Virus record (IMG/VR): IMGVR_UViG_3300035670_000174
Location: 1-64,000 of that record
Length of the DNA stretch: 64,000 bases
Source: a virus
Reading direction: 5' to 3' (one strand)
This document shows positions 47,473 through 55,397 of the stretch, in pieces. The number at the start of each line of letters is the position of its first letter. Within the stretch, counting starts at the first letter, position 1. The notes under the pieces are model-generated. The model did no database searches, was not told the DNA's origin, and worked only from the letters and a program-made list of their open reading frames with translations. Position numbers and translations under genes: made by a program.

Positions 47473-48189
47473 ATGGCTGCAATTACCACAAGACAAACTG
47501 GAACAACTGGTGTAGATGGTGTAACTAGAAAAGACGCACCATTGAATAATACTGAGATTGATAATAACTTTATTAGTCTTAACAATAATAAGTTAGAAAG
47601 ATCTAATAATCTTAGTGACTTAACAGATGCTCTAGTAGCAAGAGCAAACTTAGGTGTAACTATCGGTTCTCAGGTTCAAGCATTTGATACTGACCTAGCT
47701 GCTCTATCATCTCTAACTACTAATGGAATTCTTGTTAGAACAACAGAGGGTTCTGCGACAACTAGAGCATTAACAGGCGCGACAAACGAAGTTATTATCG
47801 GAAACGCAGATGGTGTTGCAGGCAACATTTCAGTTACACTTGGTTCTAATATTCCTCGTTTAGATGCAGCAAGTAATGTGTTTAGTGGTGACATCACTGC
47901 AGCAAACTTAAATTCTTCTTCTGATATGCGACTAAAACACAGCGTTGCACCAATTCAGAATGCATTAGAAACAGTTAGAAAACTAGAAGGAAAATCTTTT
48001 ACTTGGATTAAAACTGGTAAAGATTCTTTTGGTGTTATGGCTCAAGAACTAGAACTTGTTATTCCACAATTAGTTCAAGAAGAAAAAGATGAAAAGTCTG
48101 TCAACTATCTTGGTTTAATTGCATTTTTAATTAATGCAGTTAAAGAATTAGATCAAGAAATTCAGAATTTGAAATCAAAAGAGTTATAA
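47473..48189 (+). CDS. tail fibre with self-cleaving S74 chaperone
   Basis: 238 aa. N-terminal part with fibre repeats (NNTEIDNNFISLNNNKLERS, VTIGSQVQAFDTDLAALSSL) followed by the peptidase S74 intramolecular chaperone: S150-D151 in LNSSSDMRLKHSVAP is the predicted cleavage dyad, FTWIKTGKDSFGVMAQELE and the final coiled coil (LINAVKELDQEIQNLKSK) match the family. The chaperone folds the trimeric fibre and is then cut off. The fibre body is short. Confidence 0.85.
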   Translation: MAAITTRQTGTTGVDGVTRKDAPLNNTEIDNNFISLNNNKLERSNNLSDLTDALVARANLGVTIGSQVQAFDTDLAALSSLTTNGILVRTTEGSATTRALTGATNEVIIGNADGVAGNISVTLGSNIPRLDAASNVFSGDITAANLNSSSDMRLKHSVAPIQNALETVRKLEGKSFTWIKTGKDSFGVMAQELELVIPQLVQEEKDEKSVNYLGLIAFLINAVKELDQEIQNLKSKEL

Positions 48190-48192
48190 ATA
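48185..48192 (+). promoter_or_regulatory. T4-consensus late promoter
   Basis: TATAAATA, a perfect match to the T4 late element, overlapping the stop of the S74 fibre gene and 34 nt before the next ATG. Confidence 0.7.
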
Positions 48193-48226
48193 ACTCTATA
48201 ACAGCCGAGTTCTAAAGGGAGCGAAG

Positions 48227-48508
48227 ATGGCATTAAAGATTCAAAATGTCACCGTCGTAGATGACGGTAAAAACGGTAAATTTCTAAGCCTATCGCTGGA
48301 ACAAAATCCAGGAAATACAGGCGCATCCTACCTAAAAGTTCCCTTTTATACAGACGCTTCCGCAAGAGATACTGCTTTGCCATCTCCAGAAGTTGGCATG
48401 GTTGCATTCGTAGGAAATCTGTTTATGGGTTATGATGGTACAAAGTGGGACTCAGTTGCTGGTCCAGCACTGGACGAAGCATTAACCATAGCGATTATGA
48501 GTTTATAA
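48227..48508 (+). CDS. short fibre-tip-like protein
   Basis: 93 aa. VPFYTDASARDTALPSPEVG and MVAFVGNLFMGYDGTKWDSV follow the pattern 'TDAxRDAxLPSPExGMxxFV...YDGTxW' that is common in receptor-facing phage fibres of marine myoviruses. The first 30 residues (VVDDGKNGKFLSLSLEQNP) are beta-rich. It is bracketed by perfect late promoters, so it may be expressed strongly and alone. AAGGGAGCG ribosome site. Confidence 0.65.
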   Translation: MALKIQNVTVVDDGKNGKFLSLSLEQNPGNTGASYLKVPFYTDASARDTALPSPEVGMVAFVGNLFMGYDGTKWDSVAGPALDEALTIAIMSL

Positions 48509-48511
48509 ATA
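48504..48511 (+). promoter_or_regulatory. T4-consensus late promoter
   Basis: TATAAATA overlapping the previous stop codon, 29 nt before the next ATG with a CGGAG site between. Confidence 0.7.
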
Positions 48512-48540
48512 AAAGGTCAGAAAAGATCGGAGAATAATAA

Positions 48541-49503
48541 ATGCCAGTTAATATCTCATCATTAGAAACAGTAATTCAGGCTAAACTGAATGCTCTTACT
48601 AGCAGCAGTGATAGTAAAGAAGTCATCTATTTGGCTAAAGCACTAGAGTCATTAGACAATGGTGTTATGACAACATATGCATTATATTCAAGCCTACCAG
48701 CTGCTGCAACAAACACTGGTAGAGTTGTTTATGTGCAAGACACTGAAAGAGTCTACTACTCCAATGGTACATCTTGGGTTACTCTTTCTACTGCACAAAA
48801 CCCAAATTTCCAAATTAACACTCTTGGTGTTGAAACTTTAGATATAGAAGATTATTCTACTCTAACAGAAGCTGTTAACCTAACAGAAGACTTTGATTTA
48901 ATCACTTCTCCAGTAGATAGCACTGAAGATTGGTTCCAACTGTCATTAGTTAACAAAGGTTCTCAGGGTGATATCTATATCGACCCAACATGGTTTACAT
49001 TTACAGTTTATGATGGTGTCACTCGCGCTGGTGTTAAACATTTAGCTGCACATAGAAATAACTTAGACTTTGAGAATATGAACTCTTCTCAGCAAGGTCT
49101 AGTGCATCTATTAAAAACTAGTGATACTTTAGTCCCACAGGGTACTCCAACACCAATCCCATTTAGCAGCGCAAGATTGATTGATACACGTCTTGGCACA
49201 TTTAGTGGTGGTTATTTCACTACTAACTTCGAAGGTTGGTATCTAGTACACCTTTCTATCTTCTCTGACAATGATGTGTATTTCATGTTAGGTGGTAGCC
49301 AGTCTCCAATGGATAATACCACAACTACTTTTGCAAACAACGAAGTTTATGCAAATCGTGTTGTTTACCTAAAGAAATATGAAACTCTAAGATTATATGC
49401 AATGTGTGATGGTGTCGGTTCTCTAGTTAATAGAACTGTTAGAGCCTATGACTATAACCATCCAAACTTGTCACAGATGACTATCCAATTTATTGGTAAA
49501 TAA
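48541..49503 (+). CDS. tail fibre / virion surface protein
   Basis: 320 aa. Helical start (NISSLETVIQAKLNALTSSS), the motif RVVYVQDTERVYYSNGTSWV found in many fibre tips, and a C-terminal jelly-roll-like domain (SAARLIDTRLGTFSGGYFTT, FEGWYLVHLSIFSDND, AYDYNHPNLSQMTIQFIG) resembling C1q/TNF-type folds of phage receptor-binding proteins. No catalytic motif. Confidence 0.68.
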   Translation: MPVNISSLETVIQAKLNALTSSSDSKEVIYLAKALESLDNGVMTTYALYSSLPAAATNTGRVVYVQDTERVYYSNGTSWVTLSTAQNPNFQINTLGVETLDIEDYSTLTEAVNLTEDFDLITSPVDSTEDWFQLSLVNKGSQGDIYIDPTWFTFTVYDGVTRAGVKHLAAHRNNLDFENMNSSQQGLVHLLKTSDTLVPQGTPTPIPFSSARLIDTRLGTFSGGYFTTNFEGWYLVHLSIFSDNDVYFMLGGSQSPMDNTTTTFANNEVYANRVVYLKKYETLRLYAMCDGVGSLVNRTVRAYDYNHPNLSQMTIQFIGK

Positions 49504-49523
49504 TATAGAATAGGGAAATAAAC

Positions 49524-50216
49524 ATGTCAAAACAAGTTAGATTTAGAAGAGGTACTACTGCGCAACATAGCGTATTCACTGGTCCAGCTGGTGAAATTAC
49601 AGTAGATACTGATGAAAAAGCACTAGTCGTTCATGATGGCGTAGTTGCAGGTGGTATTCCTGTTGCTCGTGCTGATCGCCCACGTGGATTTACTAAAGTC
49701 GAATATTTTACTTCATCAGGCACATACAGTATTTCTGGTAAAACTGATCTAAAACGCATTCGTGTTTTAGCATCAGGCGGCGGTGGCGGTGGCGGAAGTG
49801 GTGGTGATAACTCTGGTGGTGCTCAAGGTGGACAAGGTATTGTAACTATCGAAGCAACTTCACTACCAGCTACTGTTGCTGTTACTATTGGTGCTGGCGG
49901 TGGACAAAACGCTAGTGGTGGTACTACTTCATTTGGTACCTTTATTTCTTGTTCTGGTGGTGGTGCTGGTAACCAAGGAAGCCAGTCTGCATCATCTATT
50001 CCAGGTTCTGCTTCAGGAACTGGTGTTATCAATTTAGGTGCACAATCAGGTGTATCTGGTGTCGGTTTAGGTTCTGCACAAGGTCGTGGTGGTAGTCCTT
50101 GGGGTGGTGGCAGATATGGTGAGGCTGGAAAAGGATTATTTGGATCTGGTGGCGGACCAACAGCATCAGGAGGTTCTGGTGGTGTTATTATTGAAGAAAT
50201 TTATGGATATGTATAA
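49524..50216 (+). CDS. glycine-rich adhesin 1
   Basis: 230 aa. N-terminal module (1-55) VRFRRGTTAQHSVFTGPAGE, ITVDTDEKALVVHDG is the attachment domain seen in tail-associated hydrolases and fibres. The C-terminal module from 75 on is more than 40% Gly in runs (SGGGGGGGSGGDNSGGAQGG), ending GVIIEEIYGYV. The polyglycine blocks recall the receptor-binding GRM domains of T-even adhesin gp38. First of three tandem paralogues whose 5' ends are near identical in DNA (49524-49567 equals 50232-50275). Confidence 0.78.
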   Translation: MSKQVRFRRGTTAQHSVFTGPAGEITVDTDEKALVVHDGVVAGGIPVARADRPRGFTKVEYFTSSGTYSISGKTDLKRIRVLASGGGGGGGSGGDNSGGAQGGQGIVTIEATSLPATVAVTIGAGGGQNASGGTTSFGTFISCSGGGAGNQGSQSASSIPGSASGTGVINLGAQSGVSGVGLGSAQGRGGSPWGGGRYGEAGKGLFGSGGGPTASGGSGGVIIEEIYGYV

Positions 50217-50231
50217 TAGAGGATAACTAAA

Positions 50232-50951
50232 ATGTCAAAACAAGTTAGATTTAGAAGAGGTACTACTGCGCAACACGCAACATTTACTGGCGTTGAAGGC
50301 GAAGTAACTGTAGATACAGATAAAGATGTTCCTGTAGTTCATAATGGAACTACAGCAGGTGGTATTCCTCTATTAAGAAAAGATCGTCCACGTGGTATGA
50401 CTAGAATGGAAATTTTTACTTCTAGTGGAACATGGACACTGTCAGGAAAAACAGATTTAAAACGTATTCGTGTTACTTGCTACGGTGGTGGCGGTGGTGG
50501 TGGTGGACAATCTGGTGGCGGTGGTGGTGGTATTACACAAGTTGTGTTAGAAGTTACTGATTTAACTACAAACGTAGCAGTTACTATTGGTTCTGGTGGT
50601 GGTTCTGGAGCTGGCGGTGGCACTACTTCATTTGGTACATACATTAATGCAACTGGTGGCGGTGCTGGTTCTGGTTATAGTGGTGGATCTGGTGGATCAG
50701 GCGGTGGCGGTGGCGGTAGCGTTTCTGGAAACCCTGTATATATACTAGGTGGACAAGGTGCTTGTCAAGGAGAATCTTCTAACTATCCAGCACGTAACTC
50801 ATCATATTCTGCTGGTCGTATGGTTGGTGGCGGTTTCGGTGGTGGTCGATCAGGTACAGGTGGTAATGGTATTCGTGGTGGTGGTGGTGGATCAGGAGCA
50901 GGTGGCGCACAAGGTTCTGTTATTGTTGAAGAATTCTACGGATTTGTATAA
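50232..50951 (+). CDS. glycine-rich adhesin 2
   Basis: 239 aa. Same N-terminal module as its neighbours (RFRRGTTAQHATFTGVEGEV, TVDTDKDVPVVHNG) and linker DLKRIRVTCYGGGGGGGG, but a different Gly-rich loop set (SSNYPARNSSYSAGRMVGGG) before the shared end GSVIVEEFYGFV. The differences lie in the loops between polyglycine blocks, which is where receptor specificity is located in comparable adhesins. 15 nt after adhesin 1, with its own AGAGGA site. Confidence 0.78.
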   Translation: MSKQVRFRRGTTAQHATFTGVEGEVTVDTDKDVPVVHNGTTAGGIPLLRKDRPRGMTRMEIFTSSGTWTLSGKTDLKRIRVTCYGGGGGGGGQSGGGGGGITQVVLEVTDLTTNVAVTIGSGGGSGAGGGTTSFGTYINATGGGAGSGYSGGSGGSGGGGGGSVSGNPVYILGGQGACQGESSNYPARNSSYSAGRMVGGGFGGGRSGTGGNGIRGGGGGSGAGGAQGSVIVEEFYGFV

Positions 50952-50962
50952 GGAATTACACT

Positions 50963-51700
50963 ATGTCAAAACAAGTTAAATTAAGAAGAGGTACTACTGC
51001 TCAGCACGCTGCATTTACAGGAGCGTTAGGAGAAGTCACAGTAGATACAGATAAAGACGTAACAATCGTTCATGATGGTGTTACTGCTGGTGGTATTCCA
51101 TCTGCTAGAGAAGATCGTCCGCGCGGTTGGACTCGTACAGAATATTTTACAACTGCTGGCGCATCAACATATTCTACAACTGGTAAGAATGATCTAAAGC
51201 GTTTACGTGTTACTTGCTACGGTGGTGGCGGTGGTGGCGGATCAAACTCTGGCGGAGGCGCTGGAGGTATAGCTGTTCGTGTTTTAGATATTTCAGAAAT
51301 TAGTACTACTGTTACAGTTACTGTTGGCGCAGGTGGTGGTTCTGGAGCTGGCGGTGGCACTACTTCATTTGGTTCTTACGTTGCAGCTACTGGTGGTGGT
51401 GCAGGCGGAACGAATTCTGGAGGATCTGGTGGTTCTGGTTCAGGTTCTGGAGCAATTGTTTATGGTGGACAAGGCGGTATTTCTGGAACACAATTTTCTT
51501 ATGGACCATATTGGGTTCCACAAGGTGAAAGTGGATACAACCCAGGATCAGGATCTTTTCAATATTTTGGAGCTGGTGGTGGACTAGGTGGTGGCGGATC
51601 TAGCCAACCAGGTAAAGGAATTTATGGATCTGGTGGTGGACATGGACAATCAGGTTCAACTGGTTCTGTTATCGTTGAAGAAATTTACGGACTTTGGTAA
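50963..51700 (+). CDS. glycine-rich adhesin 3
   Basis: 245 aa. N-terminal module VKLRRGTTAQHAAFTGALGE, shared linker NDLKRLRVTCYGGGGGGG and end GSVIVEEIYGLW. Its variable loops (TQFSYGPYWVPQGESGYNPG, FQYFGAGGG) are richer in aromatics than those of copies 1 and 2. Copies 2 and 3 share more of the first Gly-rich part (SGAGGGTTSFG) with each other than with copy 1. Starts 11 nt after copy 2. Confidence 0.78.
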   Translation: MSKQVKLRRGTTAQHAAFTGALGEVTVDTDKDVTIVHDGVTAGGIPSAREDRPRGWTRTEYFTTAGASTYSTTGKNDLKRLRVTCYGGGGGGGSNSGGGAGGIAVRVLDISEISTTVTVTVGAGGGSGAGGGTTSFGSYVAATGGGAGGTNSGGSGGSGSGSGAIVYGGQGGISGTQFSYGPYWVPQGESGYNPGSGSFQYFGAGGGLGGGGSSQPGKGIYGSGGGHGQSGSTGSVIVEEIYGLW

Positions 51701-51714
51701 AAAGGGGATTTTAA

Positions 51715-51972
51715 ATGACACACAATGTAGCAATTATTAGAAATGGTATTATCGAAAACGTAGCAGTCTACGATAATGTTCCAGCACAAACTGACATTAA
51801 TCAACAAGGTATTGAATTTGTAGAAATCGCAGATGCACCAATCGGTATTGGTTGGGAATATGCTGATGGAACTTTTTCTAATCCAGATTTTAATTATGTT
51901 TGGAGCGTTTCTCAGGGTAGAATTGATTTGGTTCAGCCAGAACAAGAAGAATCTGAAGAAGCACCAGAATAA
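51715..51972 (+). CDS. small tail-tip protein
   Basis: 85 aa. HNVAIIRNGIIENVAVYDNV, then FVEIADAPIGIGWEYADGTF: the GWxYxxGxF pattern is common at the C-terminus of phage tail-fibre assembly or tip proteins. Acidic tail QPEQEESEEAPE. It follows the adhesins with an AAAGGGGA ribosome site and precedes a terminator, so it closes the adhesin operon; it may be their chaperone. Confidence 0.6.
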   Translation: MTHNVAIIRNGIIENVAVYDNVPAQTDINQQGIEFVEIADAPIGIGWEYADGTFSNPDFNYVWSVSQGRIDLVQPEQEESEEAPE

Positions 51973-51994
51973 GTTAACTTATTCTAAAAATAAA

Positions 51995-52018
51995 ATCCCT
52001 CCTTATGGAGGGATTTTT
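51995..52018 (+). terminator. intrinsic terminator closing the adhesin operon
   Basis: ATCCCTCC (51995-52002), TTAT loop, GGAGGGAT (52007-52014) running into TTTTT. Clear Rho-independent terminator. Confidence 0.9.
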
Positions 52019-52036
52019 ATTTGCATTCTCTGGAAT

Positions 52037-52044
52037 TATAAATA
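52037..52044 (+). promoter_or_regulatory. T4-consensus late promoter
   Basis: TATAAATA 29 nt before the next ATG. It lies within a 9-bp inverted repeat, TCTGGAATT (52029-52037) and AATTCCAGA (52065-52073), whose right arm touches the start codon. Confidence 0.7.
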
Positions 52045-52073
52045 AAGAAGTATAAAGATTAGGAAATTCCAGA

Positions 52074-52409
52074 ATGGCAACCATCGGCAATCTATATGTG
52101 GACGCTGGATCAACATACAGCAACATTATCTCAGTCACTGCATCTAATGGGTCTCCATTAGATTTGACTGGGTACACTGTCGCCTCTCAATTAAGAAAAT
52201 CATATCAATCTAGTACATCTTATTCATTTAATGCATCTGTTCATGATGCTGCGAATGGTAAGATACGATTACAATTAACACCATCTCAATCTGAAGCCAT
52301 TCCAGCAGGAAGATGGTTATATGATGTCGAAATAACTTCACCAATCGGTACAAAGACTAGGGTTGTTGAAGGTATTGTTACAGTAACACCTCAGATTACA
52401 CAGATTTAA
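52074..52409 (+). CDS. Ig-like small virion protein
   Basis: 111 aa, all-beta. MATIGNLYVDAGSTYSNIIS, LDLTGYTVASQLRKSYQSST, then IPAGRWLYDVEITSPIGTKT and RVVEGIVTVTPQIT. The pattern of YT/LR strands and 'W.YDVE' followed by 'G.V.V.P..T' is shared with small immunoglobulin-like baseplate or fibre proteins of many phages (BppU N-terminus-like). Likely a fibre adaptor. Start 4 nt after an inverted repeat arm; AGGAAATTCC acts as ribosome site. Confidence 0.65.
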   Translation: MATIGNLYVDAGSTYSNIISVTASNGSPLDLTGYTVASQLRKSYQSSTSYSFNASVHDAANGKIRLQLTPSQSEAIPAGRWLYDVEITSPIGTKTRVVEGIVTVTPQITQI

Positions 52410-52410
52410 A

Positions 52411-52671
52411 ATGGCAGAAATTATAGCTGTAGTTGAAGACGATAGTTTATCTAATCTGACTGTAACATCGTCAGAAAATACTGCAACATTATTTACAACT
52501 AGTGATTTAACAAACCCTGCAGTATTAAACACATTAGACGATGTTGGTGATATTGATATGACATCTGAAGGTAAAAACGATGGTTCTGTTTTAGTCTATA
52601 GAACAATAACAAATAAATGGACAGCCACCACTACGCTAGATGCGCAGAATATGGAAGGCGGAGAATTTTAA
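52411..52671 (+). CDS. small fibre-locus protein
   Basis: 86 aa. AEIIAVVEDDSLSNLTVTSS, then TSDLTNPAVLNTLDDVGDID and LVYRTITNKWTATTTLDAQN. The 'LDDVGDVDxxxxxDGSVLVYxxxTxKWTATxxL' pattern is widely seen in marine phage fibre proteins and is thought to be structural. Begins 1 nt after the previous gene's stop region, so translation is coupled. Ends EGGEF. Confidence 0.65.
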   Translation: MAEIIAVVEDDSLSNLTVTSSENTATLFTTSDLTNPAVLNTLDDVGDIDMTSEGKNDGSVLVYRTITNKWTATTTLDAQNMEGGEF

Positions 52672-52685
52672 CGGAGAATTAAAAG

Positions 52686-55079
52686 ATGGCATCTATTATT
52701 CGAATTAAGCGTTCCACAGTAAGCGGTAATCCTAGTACCCTTGCTGCTGGTGAATTAGCATACTCAGGTTTACAAGATAATGGCTCTAATGGTGGCGATA
52801 GATTATACATCGGTCTTGGAACAGAGACTGCTGGTAATGCTGCTAACCATATTGTTATCGGTGGTAAGTTTTTTACCGATATGTTGGACCACACAAAAGG
52901 TGTTCTAACTGCTAATTCCGCTTTAGTCGTAGATGGCGATTCTAAATTAGACAACTTAAAAGTTGATAATTTAGATCTAAACGGAAACACATTAAGTTCT
53001 ACCAATACAAATGGTGATATTCTTATCACACCTAATGGTACTGGTAAGACTATTATCACAAATCTGTATACTGATGCAAACACATCATTAACAGAATTTA
53101 TTCAAGACGTAACTGGTGGACAGATTATAGGTGGCATAGCGCTTACAGCTACTTATGATGACGCTGCTGGCACTACAACACTAGACTTAGATGACACATC
53201 AGTTACTGCTGGTTCTTATGGATCTGCTTCTGCTATTCCAACATTTACTGTTGACGCACAAGGTAGATTAACTGCTGCTGGTGAAGTTTCTGTCTCAACT
53301 GTTCTTTCTATTTCTGGTGATTCTGGTACTGACACGGTTTCTTTAATATCAGATACTTTAGCATTTACTGGTGGAACAGGTCTATCAACATCTGTTACAA
53401 ATAATCAAGTAACAGTAGCATTAGACAATACTTCTGTTACAGCAGGATCTTATGGTTCAGCAACTGCTATCCCAACTTTTACAGTTGACGCACAAGGTCG
53501 TTTAACTGCTGCTGGTGAAGTTTCTGTTGCAACAACTCTATCATTAGCAGGCGATACAGGTACTGATACAGTAGATCTATTATCAGACACTTTAACATTT
53601 ACTGGTGGTACTGGTGTCACAACTGCAATCACTGACAATGAACTAACAATTTCTATTGGTCAGGACGTTGGTACTACTAGTAGTGTTACATTTGGTACAC
53701 TATCAGTAACAAATAATACTACAGTTGGTGGCACATTAGGTGTCACTGGCGCAGCAACACTATCTAATAATCTCTCAGTTGGTGGAAATATTTCAGTTAC
53801 TGGAACTGCAGCAGTAACAGGAAATCTTTCTGTTAATACTAATAAGTTTACAGTAGATTCTGCCACTGGTAATACTTCTGTTGCTGGAACACTAAGTGTT
53901 ACTGGAAATTCTACTTTAAGTGGTAATGCGTCTGTTGCTGGTACATTAGGTGTAACTGGTAATGCTACATTTGGTGGTACACTAGAAACTACTAGCGATT
54001 TAAGAGTTGGAACTACATTTGAAATAGATGCAGTAACTGGTGACACAACCACTGATGGTGATTTGACTGTTGCTGGAACTGCTACATTTAATAGCGATAT
54101 TTCTCTTGGTGGTAATAAGATTACCAACCTTGCTGAGCCAGTAAATGCTACTGATGCTGCAACAAAAGGATATGTTGATGCAGCACGCTCTGGTCTAGAT
54201 GTTAAACAGTCTGTTCGTGTTGCGACTACTGCAAATATTTCTCTAAGTGGCGTACAAACTATTGATGGAGTCTCTCTATCAGCTGGTGATCGTGTTTTAG
54301 TTAAAGATCAAACAACAGCGTCTCAAAATGGCGTTTATGTTGTTGCAGCTGGTGCTTGGTCTCGTGCAAGTGATTTTGACGAACCATATGAAGTCACAGC
54401 TGGTGTGTTCTTCTTTGTTGAAGAAGGTTCTACAAATGCTGATGCTGGTTTCGTTATTACTTCTAATAATCCACAGACAGTTGGAACTGACCCATTAGTA
54501 TTCACACAATTCTCTGGTGCAGGACAAATTATTGCTGGTGATGCTCTTACTAAGACTGGTAATCAGTTAGACGTTGTTGTTGCAGCTTCTGGTGGTATTG
54601 AAATTGCTAACGATGCATTACAATTAAAATCTTCTGTAGCTGGCAATGGTTTAGCTTACAGCGCTGGTGTTCTATCAGTCGGTGGAACTGCAGATAGAAT
54701 CACAGTTGGTGCAGATTCTATTGATATCGCTGCGACTTATGTTGGTCAAACATCTATCACAACACTAGGTACAATTACTACTGGTGTTTGGAACGCTGAT
54801 GTAATTGATGCTGCTTATATCGCACAAAACCTAACAATTTCTGGCGGAACAATTAATAACACACCAATTGGTGCGTCTACTCGTTCTTCTGGTGCGTTTA
54901 CAACTCTTGCAGCAAATGGTGCAACTACCCTAACTAATACATTATCTGTTAGTGGTGCGACATCATTATCATCAACATTAAGCGTTTCTGGAAACGTGAG
55001 CATGCTAGCAAATCTAACAGGTGCTGGCGCAGGAACATCTTCGATTGATGGTTTTAATATTGATGGTGGTACGTATTAA
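52686..55079 (+). CDS. long tail fibre protein with internal repeats
   Basis: 797 aa. N-terminal attachment module IIRIKRSTVSGNPSTLAAGE, LAYSGLQDNG..RLYIGLG. Two copies of a ~90-aa repeat containing VTAGSYGSATAIPTFTVDAQ and GRLTAAGEVSV (near 175-265 and 245-325), then a series of short VSGNLSV/VTGTLGV beta-strand repeats (345-450), a helical ITNLAEPVNATDAATKGYVD junction near 480 and a C-terminal WNADVIDAAYIAQNLTISGG tip. Trimeric shaft is likely. Terminator follows. Confidence 0.8.
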   Translation: MASIIRIKRSTVSGNPSTLAAGELAYSGLQDNGSNGGDRLYIGLGTETAGNAANHIVIGGKFFTDMLDHTKGVLTANSALVVDGDSKLDNLKVDNLDLNGNTLSSTNTNGDILITPNGTGKTIITNLYTDANTSLTEFIQDVTGGQIIGGIALTATYDDAAGTTTLDLDDTSVTAGSYGSASAIPTFTVDAQGRLTAAGEVSVSTVLSISGDSGTDTVSLISDTLAFTGGTGLSTSVTNNQVTVALDNTSVTAGSYGSATAIPTFTVDAQGRLTAAGEVSVATTLSLAGDTGTDTVDLLSDTLTFTGGTGVTTAITDNELTISIGQDVGTTSSVTFGTLSVTNNTTVGGTLGVTGAATLSNNLSVGGNISVTGTAAVTGNLSVNTNKFTVDSATGNTSVAGTLSVTGNSTLSGNASVAGTLGVTGNATFGGTLETTSDLRVGTTFEIDAVTGDTTTDGDLTVAGTATFNSDISLGGNKITNLAEPVNATDAATKGYVDAARSGLDVKQSVRVATTANISLSGVQTIDGVSLSAGDRVLVKDQTTASQNGVYVVAAGAWSRASDFDEPYEVTAGVFFFVEEGSTNADAGFVITSNNPQTVGTDPLVFTQFSGAGQIIAGDALTKTGNQLDVVVAASGGIEIANDALQLKSSVAGNGLAYSAGVLSVGGTADRITVGADSIDIAATYVGQTSITTLGTITTGVWNADVIDAAYIAQNLTISGGTINNTPIGASTRSSGAFTTLAANGATTLTNTLSVSGATSLSSTLSVSGNVSMLANLTGAGAGTSSIDGFNIDGGTY

Positions 55080-55085
55080 ATAAAC

Positions 55086-55110
55086 AGGGTAGTTTTTACT
55101 ACCCTTTCTT
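55086..55110 (+). terminator. intrinsic terminator after the long fibre gene
   Basis: AGGGTAG (55086-55092), 6-nt loop, CTACCCT (55099-55105), then TTCTTT. A second T6 run (55121-55126) follows before the next ribosome site. Confidence 0.75.
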
Positions 55111-55136
55111 TGTGAAATCCTTTTTTAAGGTATAGA

Positions 55137-55385
55137 ATGGCAAACAAGGTTTTACTTAAAAAGTCGTCTGTTGCGGCTAAAGTCCCATTACCAACTGACT
55201 TAGAATACGGTGAGTTAGCGATTAACTACACTGATGGTAAACTATACTTTAAAAATAATAGTAATCAAGTACAAGCATTTACTGCAGGTGCAGATGGTGC
55301 AAGTGGTTCACCATACTTAGATGCAGGATCAATAGTTGACCCAGTAAACACTTTCGCCCAAGTAGATGGCGGAACAATAGCGTAA
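55137..55385 (+). CDS. short fibre N-terminal-type protein
   Basis: 82 aa. KVLLKKSSVAAKVPLPTDLE, YGELAINYTDGKLYFKNNSN is the classical N-terminal baseplate-attachment module of marine T4-like fibres, here without a shaft. The C-terminus LDAGSIVDPVNTFAQVDGG is also found at the end of many phage fibre proteins. It may be a free-standing adaptor or a trimmed fibre; no frameshift with the next gene is visible, because that gene starts with its own attachment module. Confidence 0.68.
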   Translation: MANKVLLKKSSVAAKVPLPTDLEYGELAINYTDGKLYFKNNSNQVQAFTAGADGASGSPYLDAGSIVDPVNTFAQVDGGTIA

Positions 55386-55397
55386 TAAGGATTAATA

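Noticed and set aside
49524-51700. Possible diversity-generating retroelement target region
   Set aside because: There are repeated gene starts and variable ends, but no reverse transcriptase, no template repeat with A-specific changes and no GC-rich IMH-like element in the window.
55137-55397. Frameshifted or broken fibre gene joined to the one at 55398
   Set aside because: The downstream gene has its own ribosome site, ATG and complete attachment module, so both appear to be intact separate genes.
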